Shown here piece after piece: positions 38,801-50,800 of a DNA stretch of 64,000 nucleotides. The DNA comes from Aptenodytes patagonicus (lineage: Eukaryota; Chordata; Aves; Sphenisciformes; Spheniscidae): contig NC_134960.1 of NCBI RefSeq assembly GCF_965638725.1, forward strand, positions 6,450,501 through 6,514,500, read 5' to 3'. Position 1 is the stretch's first letter. Each line of letters opens with the position of its first letter. The position numbers and the translations under genes are program-made. Under the pieces are notes generated by a model that worked only from the letters and a program-made list of their open reading frames with translations, did not search any database and was not told where the DNA came from.

Positions 38801-41800
38801 TCTCCACGCTTAGTCTCGCGAGAGTTCCGGAGGCGGGGGGGCGGGAATGGCGGTGGTGGTGCGTGTGCTGTTGCCGTGGTAACGCGGGCGGGGAGGGGTG
38901 GCCTCAGCCCGCGGTGGGGGGCTGCCCTCCGGCGGCCGCCCGGCGCCGCGCCCTGCCGCCCAGGTAGGGCCCCCCGGCGCGGCCGCTGAGGCGGCGCTAG
39001 GCCCGGGGCGGGGCAGATGCCGTGTCCCCTCAGGCGGGCGGCGGGTGCTGGGAGCGGCAGGGCCGGGGCAGCGGCTCCGCTCCCCCCGGAGTCAGTTTTT
39101 GATGGCGGGTACGGCGCGTTGGGGGGATTCACCCAGTCTGTGCCCTATACCCAGCTCTTCTCGAGCCGTTCGCCTCCGCAAGATGGAGACCGAGACGGGG
39201 AGGCACCGCTTTTGTCAGCGCCGTGAGGGGTCAGGAGGAGTGCGTTTCTAAAAACAGCTTTTCTTTCCCCGCCCGTGTGCCCCCGCCCAGGTGCGCGATA
39301 CCACGCCATGGAGGAGCGCGCCAACCTCATGAACATGATGAAGCTCAGTATCAAAATCCTGATCCAGGCGGCCCTGAGCCTGGGCCGGACCCTGGACTCC
39401 GACTTCCCTCCCTTGCAGCAGTTCTTCGTGGTGCTGGAGCACTGCCTCAAGCACGGGCTGAAAGGTGGGCGCCCGCTCCCCCGCGGCCGGTCCGGCCGCC
39501 TCGCTGAGGAGAGGCAGATAAAACGAGTCTGTGTCGTGTCTCGCTGTGTCTCCAGTTTGACTTCTGTAGGACGTTAATATTAATCACATACACCGTATGA
39601 TGCTAATCAGTATTACAGATATACCTATGCAGTTACCTTCTGATACGCCCTGTATTTTGTGCCTTCTAAACTGTCAAGGTGTTTTTAATGCCCCCTTTTC
39701 ATTGACATATTAGGAGCTGGTAAGACAAAGTAAAACGTAGACTAAAATTTGTGATTCTGGAGTTGGGAGCCTGTCACTTTTCCTCACAAACTTCTCTGTA
39801 TACTCCCTTTAGTGAAGAAGACTTTTATTGGACAGAACAAATCATTTTTTGGTCCTTTGGAGCTAGTGGAAAAACTTTGTCCTGAAGCATCAGATATAGC
39901 AACTAGTGTTAAAAATCTGCCAGAGTTGAAGTAAGTTGATTGTTGGGGATGGTGCATTTCACTTACACTGCTGGGAAAAAGACTCCTTCCTGTAGTCTGT
40001 CGCCTTCCTTAATGAGATCTTGTTCCCAAAGAGAAAAATAGTGTACGCGGGAGGCATTGACTTCTCCAAGAGATAAGGAGGACATCTCAAAATACTCTGT
40101 GCTTCTGATTCAAACAGTGCTGTCAGATTAATAAACAGCATTTGGAAATTTCTATAAGCTTGGTAGAAAATATCTGTGAAGACTCTGCAGTTATTTTTTT
40201 CTTCTTCTTTCCTTCACTTTTATGGCTTTGTCTAATTTTGTGCATGTGCTAGGAGTATTTCATTTGGGTAGTTCAGGATGATGAAAAGAGACTAGTTTTA
40301 ATGCTAGGATGCATCAATAGTTGGGTTATGGTGGTAGTTGAAAATATGTATGTCTTTCCAAGTTAGGAAGATTTTACAATATACTTTCTGTTCACTGAAG
40401 CAATGGGATTTACTCAAATGCTTCTGTGTTCTGGAGGGAACACTTTGTAAAGGGAGAATTTTGAATTGTATAAGTCTCGTTAATAAACCATTTTGTTTTT
40501 ACCAAAACATGCAACTTTTCATTTTAGGACTGCTGTAGGAAGAGGAAGGGCTTGGCTTTATCTAGCACTCATGCAAAAGAAACTGGCAGATTATCTCAAA
40601 GTACTCTTGGACCATAAGCATCTATTAAGGTAACAGTACAGACATATGTAGATTGTATTCACTGAATCACTGAAACCTTGCATTGCTGTAGTAAGAGGTC
40701 ATTAATTGACCAGTTTAAGCTTTTTCTTGCAACCTGCAGAGGAGCAAGTTGTTCATTGTTTTTGCAGTGAACCTGCAAAGGAACAAGTAAGGTATTTTCT
40801 GTGAGAGCTCTGCGTCTTCCACCTTGTGCAATAAATTAGCAAAGAGGGTGCTTTATAAGGACTACGTTACTATTTATATTATTTCAGTGATGGAAGCACC
40901 ATTATAATTGTTATGATGTGCAGTGATGCCTTATAATATTTCTTCCAGTGAATTTTATGAACCTGATGCGTTGATGATGGAGGAGGAAGGAGCAGTCATT
41001 GTGGGTCTGCTAGTTGGACTGAACGTTATTGATGCAAACCTTTGCTTGAAAGGAGAAGACTTGGACTCCCAGGTGATGATTAAAGCTTAAACAAGATCAG
41101 TCTGTAGAAGATTCCAGTAGAACATCTACAGAACAGTTATACACATCCACAAATACTTTACTGAGATGGGTCCAGAATTCTTAAATGTGGTATGCAGCCA
41201 GGGTTTGCCATTGTTTTCATAAGCGGGCATTTGAATGTGTTATGATAAATCAAAAATTGGACGAACTGAGCTAATTACAAGAGATACATTGTCAAGATCA
41301 ATCTGCTAGGGACTTATGGGAGCTTTTGTTTTGAGGGGGAATGGTGGTTTCCTTTTGGCTTTGGTGTGTGTGGGCGAGGTGATGTCACATACCTCTGCTG
41401 CTTTAATGAAACAGCCCAGGAGTATAAGGAATGTTTTGAGGTATTTGAGGTCCAAACAAATAAATGCCTTACATGAATCTGTGCTTAACTTACTGTGAGC
41501 GTCTTGTAATTTGAGGCCATGTCCTCTTTCAGCCAATCTGGTTTACTTTTGAATTAGGTAAACTTTGACAAAATGGGTCAATAGCATTGCAGAAGTCTAA
41601 CTCTGTTTCTAAGCTGTAAATTAAAAATATATGTTGCTATAATTTTATTATTATTAACTTTTTTTGTTCTTTAAAAGATAATGTTGCAGAAAATAATGTT
41701 GACATTATCCTGCCTGTTCTACAAATTATGAACATGGCTAACTATTAATGTCTTTATAAGAACTCAAAGAATTGCTTAAATGTCATATTTCCATAAGATA

Positions 41801-44800
41801 CTGTTTGTTTTTAGAAAGCACGATTTAAGTTCTTTTTCTGGGTTGTTTTTTTTTTTGGGGGGGGGGGGGAGTGCAGGAATGTCCAATGTGGAAGCTTGTC
41901 ATGTTTCCCACATTGAATCAAAACAAAGTACATAAGTATCCATCTCTTTAAGTAGCAGTTTATGGAAATGCTGTCAAAACAAATAACTGCTAGAAACTGA
42001 GCACACTGAATGTGGTTATTTTGATGCTTTTACAACAAACACTAGCTTGTACGTTTGCTTCAGCTGGGAAGAATATAGGTATTATCTGTCTTTCTAAACT
42101 TAAACTTCAGATATTTACCTTTTTCCAAATATAAAGTAATGCCTGCTGCTACGCAGAATTGCACTGTGAAGGTGTGTTCATGTCTTAAATATATTTTTCA
42201 GGTTGGAGTGATTGATTTTTCCTTGTACCTTAAGGAAATGCAGGACAGTGATGGCAAACAGTACGTATGGTGAATTAGTGATTATAAATTGTTACATTTT
42301 TTGTAGAACAAACCTGTCAGTCTGTGAGAGCATGAGTGCTAGAGATCTTAAACTCTTCTAATCATCCAAAAAAAAGAATTCAAAATAGATTTTGTTAGCT
42401 AAACAAAAGTGCTAACTTTCAAAGGTTTAGCCCATGGTAGTTTTAACAATACAGCGTTGGAGAGTTTGTGTCTTGAGCTGGGACCAAATTAAAAGCACCC
42501 AAAACTTCAGGATGTGTTTTTATTGGGTTTTAGGAGACATGATCTGCGAGGTCACCCACTACTAAATCACTGCTTTGTTTTTAAGCATTGTTTCAGAAAC
42601 GCTCTCAATTAAGTAGCTGTCTTTGTGGGAGAGATCAGTTATGGAGGAAAAAAAGTACTTTTAGGTGAAATGTTAGGTGAAGTAGAGACTGCAACTGTTA
42701 GCATCGCTGTATCTAGAAGACCTGAAGTGAATGGAGGGACTTCATAGTTTGTGTGCTTCCAGCGCTTCAGAGCACTTTACTGTTCAGCTGCTGAGGAGAA
42801 GCAGCTGAACAGCTGCTTCATCTCCCTAGTGCTTCCAGTCTAGCTCGGGCACAAGTATTTTTATAAGAAAAGGAGAAAAGGTTTCAACGCAGTTTGCAAG
42901 TCTATGCTGAAAACTCTAGTACAAACTAACACTTTAGAATGAAGGAGTTTCTTCTCAATCAATAAATTCTCACTTTTACAACTAGAGATGGAGGGATTAC
43001 GGCTGTCCTTGACCAGAAGCATTATGTGGAGGAACTTAACCGACATCTAAGGTGGGATTTTCATCTATTCTAATGTACAGACACTTGTCCTGTTTAGCTT
43101 TTCCAGTATGGCTTTGAATGTCTCTGCTGTCAGTCTTGTAGATTTTTGTCTGATACTGAAATGCCTTTTCTGATTCTTTCCCAAAATCTTAGTTTCATTT
43201 TGTAACCTTACTCTTCTGATGGCATATGCAATGCAGAAAACAAGTCTGTGTAATAACAGTTGACTTTTTTGGGGACTTACTAGTGATTAACAGAAGATTT
43301 TGGAGATACTTTTTCAAGAGAAAACTATTACAAGTGCATCTGGAAATTCATTCCTTAGAGGAACAGTCTCTGTTCTCCCCCCATAGGTTGCTCAGTGGGA
43401 GGAGCCAGCCTCACTTACCCTCTTGAACATCAGAGAGGTGTTGAGACTGCAAAAGCTAAGCCAGAACAGGGCTGCCAACTAATACAGTAGGCTGCCAACT
43501 GTAGGCAAATGCATGGTCCTCTCAGAGCTTAAGAGAGACAATTGTCCTTCCTCTGGGTTTTTGCCAGCTCACCCAATTATTTCGTTGTTAACAAATACAA
43601 AATGGTAAAAGTATGGTTGAGGATAGGAATAAATGTTGAACATTGGCACTACTTGTACTGTTTTTATGCGTCTCTTTCCTTGCTGCAGTTGCACGGTTGC
43701 AGATCTTCAGAACAAAATAGACTGTTTAGAAAAGACCAATTCAAAACTCCAGGAAGAGGTTTGTGTCTGGCCTGTTAAATATTTCTCATAGCTCTTTTCC
43801 ATCACAGGCAAAACTCCCTAAGAACATACCTTAGGACCTAAAATATTTGAGTTGATACTAGTGAAATGTGGGGGAGTGGTAGGACTGTCATGAGTTGGCT
43901 CATGGGGAAAGCTCTGTGGAAAGCTTCTACATTATGTTAGCTGTTAAAATGCTTTTGGGCACTTATTTGTTAGATGGGTTTCCTTAATCAAGTTTTTTGT
44001 CTTGCACTGGTGTCTCCACCCAAAAGTAATCATACCACTATAATGAACATGACTTGTCCCTCTTCCTTTTGCACATATACGTGTGTATGTATAAAAGAGA
44101 AGGAAAAGAATCACATTTCAATTAGGAAATCTTTCCTAGCTGGGAACTGAAATAGAAGCCAGCAGCATGCATGATAGTGGTTGTTTTGGGTTTTGTGGTG
44201 GTGGGTTTCTTTTATTTTTTTTTAATATATATATATATAAAAACTATATATATAGTTCAGAGTGTATCTGTGTAGTCCAATTTCCAATACTTTTTGGGGT
44301 ATCTCCACTTGAAAATGCCATAAGGTTCCGCCAGTGAATGTCAACCCTGACTTGCTGTATGACTGCTAGTTCATACCAGAATGGATACTACAGATCACAG
44401 ATCTGTGGTGGATTGTAGCCTTCTACGCTAGGATGCATGTCTTTGCACAGTTAATATTTAAAAATAATTGATGAGGGCGTGAAGCAGAAGTCAAGTGAAC
44501 AAATGTTGGTGGGCTTATTAATTTAGGCTGTACAGCGAGTATGGCTGCAAAAGGGTTGGGCAGCTTCTGGGGAGAATGAAAGGGACAAAAGGGGAAGTGA
44601 GCAGCGCACCTGCTACAAAGGCTGAGCTACTAACTTTAGAATTCCTCCAGATGTTGCATGCTTGTGCAGTGATTAAATATAGATATGTTCTCTTTGTAAA
44701 CAGCTTGCAGCAGCAACTGACCGGATTGGATCACTTCAGGAAGAGCAGCAGCAGTTAAAACAACAAAATGAATTAATTCGTGAACGGAGTGAAAAAAGCG

Positions 44801-47800
44801 TAGAGGTGGGACACCTATTTAAAGATGATGAGGATCCTTAAAATAAGTGATCTCTCTTGATGGACTGTAGTTAGCGCTCTCAAAAGCACTTTGAACGGGA
44901 ATGCTAAGCACAGTTTAGCATGCTACTGTGTAGATCACTGTTTCTGTGTATAGTATGCACAGGTGTTAGATTTTGCTGTTCTTCACTACACACTTAAACA
45001 TACACTTGCAGAAGGGAGAAAGCATGAAAAGTATTAGAATGGTTTCTTTTTATTTTTGCTCTATTCTTTGAAATTTCAGCTTATTAACATTTGCCAGCTT
45101 ATTAATTGTAAAACAGTAGGATTTTACTTGAAATAGCATAAAGAAATACTGTGTTACGCACAACAACTTAAGGCATACTTTAAATACATAGCTTTGTGAT
45201 CTTATGTGGCTTTTTTGCTGATGTTTCTTGTAGGTAACAAAAGAGGATACAAAAGTAGAATTGGATACTTACAAGCAGTCACGCCAGGGTCTTGATGAAA
45301 TGTACAGTGATGTTTGGAAGCAGTTGAAAGAAGAAAAAAAAATTAGGCTGGTAAGAAAACTTAACTATAGAAAATGAAATGAAAGATACAGGATTCTGCA
45401 TACTTTAAGGTAGCATTACAAATATAAGATGTATGCTGTGCACTTTTTGCAGCTATTCAGAATTCATAAATGAATTGCAAGCAAGACGCTGGACACTGAT
45501 TGTTAACAGTGTCTGTAAAGAACTGGAAGTCAGGGCTTTTGGAATGCTGAAAATAAAAGGTCTTCCCCTGTTTAAGAACCTACGAGCATTATTATAGCAG
45601 AGACTAAGATCAAAACACAATGAGAGGCAACTGTCTTTATGGAGGAAAATACGGTATATGCACACTTGCACAGTGAACTGCTAATTAGTGACTGGTGAAG
45701 AGGCTGCCCAGGCTTGCTGAAGCCTACGGCTCTAAGTCAACAGCTGCCAGGAGAAATGCTTCATTTGACAGGCTGCTAAGTTGCACGCTAAGCTCTACGC
45801 TTCATGCCAGCCGATCTGCACCCTTGCCCTGATCTGGAGAGCTGAAATAGTATTTTGGTCTAACTAACTTAATGTATTATTTGAGACCTAACTCTTCTGT
45901 AAAATCATAGTTCAGTATTATCTCAGAGTAATACATAGTTTGTGTATGGGGTTATATGGGGTTTGGAATTGCTTATCCCTGACATATGACTACATAGCAG
46001 TAACTAGGAAATCTCTTTGTAAGGAACTAGAGAAAGAGTTGGAGCTACAAATTGGAATGAAAACAGAAATGGAAATTGCCATGAAACTTCTGGAAAAAGA
46101 TACTCACGAAAAACAAGACACTTTAGTTGCACTTCGCCAACAGTTAGAAGAAGTGAAGGCTATTAACTTGCAGATGTTTCACAAATCTCAGGTATGTACA
46201 CAGAGGAGAACAGACAGAACAGCTGTACGGGGGGTCTTTATACATTAATTGTGCACTGGGGATGCATATGCACTTATATGTGTCTGAAGTAATACTTAGA
46301 TGCAACAATTTTCTTAAGACTATCTATTTTAAAACTGTTTAATTTTTTTATTATGCTTCATTATTGGTATTACATTGAGTATGTCTGGAAAGAAAGGGGG
46401 TTTCCTTGAGTATGCTGCGTAGCGTGCCACAGGATCATCCAGCAAATGCTGAGACAAATGGAGAGCTCTCACAGGGGAGAGGGTGTATGCAAGGGTCCTT
46501 TGTTCTAACTACTGAATGATTAGTCTTTTAAAAAAATTACTTACTGCAGCCAAGAACTGTCTTGCTTCTCCTTCCCATCTGTGTTGTCTTGCCTTTCACC
46601 TGCACCACATTTAACACTGTTTACCGTAAAAAAACAACAATGAGCCTCTCTAAACCAATAGAAAACTATCAGTTGTTTTTGTCTATCTCCTGTAGTCTGT
46701 ACCCAAGTGGTCAGCTGAGTGCTATAGCTGGTGGAAAGGCAAGGCCGGATTTGGGGAGGGAGGAACTCTGTGGTCAGGCTGGCCTCTGGAGCTACCAAAA
46801 AGTTGTTGGATTGGTTTAGGTATTTTGTTATACCCCCTTTAGCATAAGACCTGACTCTCCAGAGGTAAGATGGTTAGAGAAGTAAAATGAAAAACATTTT
46901 GCTTTCTGGGCCTGTCTTCCTTCCTCAGTCTCTTCCCTACCCTGGCAGTTTTTAGAGTTTACTTTCTCCATCCTTTGTGTCATATCTATTGCAGGGGGTT
47001 GGGGATGTTTTTGTGTTTTGTTTTGTTGTTGTTGTTTGGGTGGATTGTGGCATTTTGTCTTGTGTTTTTTCAATTGGACAAAAAATATACTGATAGGCAT
47101 TTCTACGAGGAAGTGATGGAGTAGTAGTGTTCACACAAAATATACAGAGCTTGTCTCCATTAATGAAATACGAGTTTAACTAGTCTTCCCCTCCATACCC
47201 CGTGCCAGAAATCCAGAGGGGATTTCTCTCAATTTTTACAGATTGTTTCCTGGTGCCTGTTCAGGCTTTATCCAGGCCTTTGCCTCCTTCACAGATGCAC
47301 AGAAACTTGCAAGGCAATGGCCAGTGAAACCCCAGTGCTGAGCTATGCCTTTGCTTTCAAAAGCAGTTATTTATTTTGTAGTTCTTTTGGCTTTCTGGTT
47401 CCATGCCCACTGAGTGCAGTTGTTATGTTCAAATCATAATTGATATTCTTATCCTGTCAGTTTAATCTGATAATTTCTTTCTTCAAGCTCATTTCTAAAG
47501 AGAAGATTTTTGGCTTGTAGCTGATCTCATAGGCCAAAACTTAGTACAGTTAAGTTTGTTTCTGAGCTCTTAACAAAACAACTTGAGGAGTGTCTGCTCT
47601 GGCATTATCAGCATTTTGTTTGGACATTCCAGTTAGAGCCAGGCATCGCCTGTAACAAGCTAAACATTCTTTATCTAGCGGCAGACTTTCATTAAACACT
47701 AACGCTTTGTGCTTCAGAAAACTAAAATATATTACCTGGAATATCTATTCACTTATTCCTACAGAATGCAGAGTGTTCATTACAACAGAAAACAGAAGCA

Positions 47801-50800
47801 ATATCCTCTTTTGAAGGAAAAACAAATGAGATGATGTCTTCTATGAAACAAATGGAAGAGAGGTAATAATTACAAGCTCAAGAAGTCAGCACTTGAAATC
47901 AGTAGAAAGTTTCCAGCTGAAACCTTTATAGGATGACCTTCCATACACCTCCTAGAGACATTTGGGCATGCGTGCCAGCATGACGTTCTTTTTCCTTTCT
48001 CCTCCTTATCACCCTCTGCCCTTGCCTGTTCTCTTTTCCCAGGCAAACATGCCCATTTGAAAACCATAGCTCTTTCCATAGGCAGGCTGTTTAAAAACAT
48101 GTTGACTTTAGTTTAAGAACAGGCGTGACTCTCGCTTTTGGGGTTTGGGAGGTTTTTTTTCCCCAGAAACAGTTGCTTTCAAAAGTCTTTTTTTTTTTTT
48201 TCCCCTCTCCACTAGCATTTTCAATTCAAGCTTTTGTAAAGTTCTGTATGGTAAATCTAAAAGAACAAAATGAGGGGGTGTAGGTAAGGAATATATGAAT
48301 TGACAACAAATATACATGTTCCTTACTTTGTAGATTGCAGCATACAGAAAAGGCAAGGCAGGCTGCAGAAGAACGATGCAACAAGATGAAGCAAGAGCTT
48401 GCTGGCAGGCTTGACACTTGTCGGCAACAGATGTCCCAACTGGATAGCAAATGGTATTTAATCTGATCAGGTTTTTTTTCTTCCCTTCTGCCATTTCTTT
48501 AAGAAGTGCTTTCTGCTCCTTCTGCGTTAAGGTCTAAAGAGGGGTAGGTTTGAATTATATTGGGTTCAGCAAGTGTTGACAGAAGTATGCAAGGTCTAGG
48601 AAAGCACAGTGCTTCTGTCTCGTGCACAGTTAGCATGAGGGCTTCGAAATGCTTTTTCCAGAACATCCAGTTTAGAGCACAGAGTGCCAGTAGAAATCTG
48701 GCCGTTCTGACTAGCAATGGAGCTTTCAATTGCTTTTTTACTAAATCAGGAGATAGATACGGTCATGCTTGTAGGCTGAGCATGTGACTGTCACCTAAAT
48801 GGATTGGGGTTTTTGGAGGGGTTTGGGGGTTGAGGAGCGTCCTGGTGTTCTTAGGGAATGTTAATCCTCTAAAGATTTCTAATACCTATAGAAAATGCTT
48901 CTTTCACTGTTCAGACTTCAGGGTAGATTGTCACTTTTAAACATGGCTGTTTAAACACAGGTAGTCAAATAAGTACTTGTGGGGATTGGGTTTGGTATTT
49001 TGGTTTTGGGTTGTTTGGGTTTTTTTTCTTTTTTCTTCTAGCCATTTATTGCTGCTTGTTTTCTGTGACCTGAAAATGCTAATATAGTTTTTGATGTCTG
49101 CTGCCGTAACATCCCTGTTCTTTCCTTTCCCAGAACACCACTCTAGTTTTTGCCCTCTTTTGGACAAGGTTTCTTCTTCTCATACTGTTGCTGTCCTTAA
49201 GTGCTATAGGATATTTTTCTGCTTTAGGGTTTCTTAGAATGACTTATTTTTAAATAGCTCAACTCTGGAAAAGGAGTTAAAATCTGAAAAGGAACAGAGA
49301 CAAACTTTGCAAAGAGAACTACACCAAGAGAAGGATGCTACCACTCTGCTTAAAACAGAATTGCAGCAAATGGAAGGACTGAAAAAGGTACGCACAGTGC
49401 AAACATGCCCAGTGTTCAGGATTAAAGCTGACTTGAGAACCAGTGCAATGTTTGCCTCTGCAGTGGAGTAAATTCTTCTGTACCACTCTCCTCCTCTGAG
49501 TGGTTTCAAAAGCTTGGCTGACATAATGCAAGTCTGCACATGAAGTGCCAAGAGAAGGATGGCACTTCCCCCATGTAGGGCTCAGGCAATGAAAACAGCT
49601 TAGCTGGAGGTGGCTGAGGAGGCTTCTATCTGCCCTGCCTTAGCTGCGCGAGTGCCTGAGCCACTCAGCAGTCAGCAGCTGAAGCTGAGGTGGGATAGCT
49701 GGGGACAAAAAGCTCATCAGCTGTCCCATGGCGAGATACCCCTGCTCAGGGAGGAAATGGCAAGTTCAGAGCCTTCAGCGACTGTGTGAAGGCTTTCAAC
49801 TGTATGTAATAAAATAAGAACCCGTTTTCAAGCATTCAGAATGACTGAATGTGATTTATCTTTTACGCACGCACATTCTTATTAATCTAAAGAGAGTTTG
49901 CTCCTGTGTATCGAGCAGTTTAGATTTTGAAGGCACAATTGTACACCAGTATCTGTCTATAGGCTCGTGTGGGCATGGGACTGCTGCATTCTAGCTATGT
50001 TCAAGGATGTTTAAAGCCTGAAAATCTTCCTGTCTTTCTGGTAAATATGGTTAAATGATTTCAGATTTTGTGCTCTACGAGAATCCATGGGTAGTTCACT
50101 CATGTAATTCTAAAAATCAAGCCTTTGAAATAGGTAGCTTTGTAAAGGAGCTTATTTTTGTGAACTGCTTGGGTAGTTTGGATAGACTGTCTGATCTAGG
50201 TTATAGGTCAAACCTAGCACACAAAAAACTTGATTTTGTGCTTAATTTTATAGGAACTGAGAAAACTGCAAGATGAGAAGCAGCAGTTAGAGAAAGTCTG
50301 TGAGGAGCAGGAGCAAGCTCTTCAAGAAATGGGACTTCATCTCAGCCAGTAAGTTCTAGGAACTGAACTCCTGTAAGTGACGTAACCTGGAGGATGGAGT
50401 ACCAAACTAAAACAAATAATTTTAAAACACATCCAGTTATAAAAATCAATAAACATGAGAATTTTAGGAGGCTATTACTACACATGGGAAACTAAACAGC
50501 CATGAAATAAAAGCGGGGGAAGATCCTTGCACGAGTAAGCTGGCTGAGACCGGAAAAAATACAGTAAATGCTTAGTTCTTACAGTGGAACTGTGCTTCTC
50601 CCACATTCTTCTGAATATACTTGAAAAGGGGGCAAACCCCAAGGTGACAAAGCTTCCTGGTGATACTGGGCGGTTCAGAGTTGTAACGGGGAGCTGACTG
50701 AAGAATTAGAGTTTAGATTCAGTGGCTGGACGGTGGAATGGCAGGTAAAACTGAACACAACTAAATGTGAAGTCATGCAGAGGGAATTATTTTTTTTTTC

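Larger units (their letters stand above)
38640..39260 (+). promoter_or_regulatory. RUFY1: CpG island; probable internal promoter of RUFY1 short isoform
   Basis: The stretch is dense in CpG and GC boxes and ends just before coding exon 2. It carries a perfect TCTCGCGAGA element (38814-38823), a near-consensus RFX X-box GTTGCCGTGGTAAC (38870-38883), and a strong donor CAG|GTAGGG after 38963 that could splice to exon 2. Mammalian RUFY1 is known to make a short form (Rabip4, about 600 residues) that begins at the methionine now seen at 39,308. I infer that this island drives that form. It may also fire divergently. Confidence 0.75.
35879..39290 (+). other. RUFY1: RUFY1 intron 1
   Basis: The 3.4-kb intron begins GTATGG and ends CCGCCCAG. 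Its first 2.7 kb is AT-rich with one MIR-like fragment and a small hairpin at 36489-36511. Its last 650 bases are the CpG island with a probable second promoter. Confidence 0.85.

Noticed and set aside
38430..38807. 125-codon minus-strand open frame at the RUFY1 island
   Set aside because: Starts next to the TCTCGCGAGA element, so divergent transcription is possible, but the translation has no recognisable domain and is GC-driven at its start.
39017..39226. 69-codon plus-strand frame before RUFY1 exon 2
   Set aside because: Out of frame with exon 2, low complexity at its start, and removed if the 38,963 donor is used. Not supported as coding.
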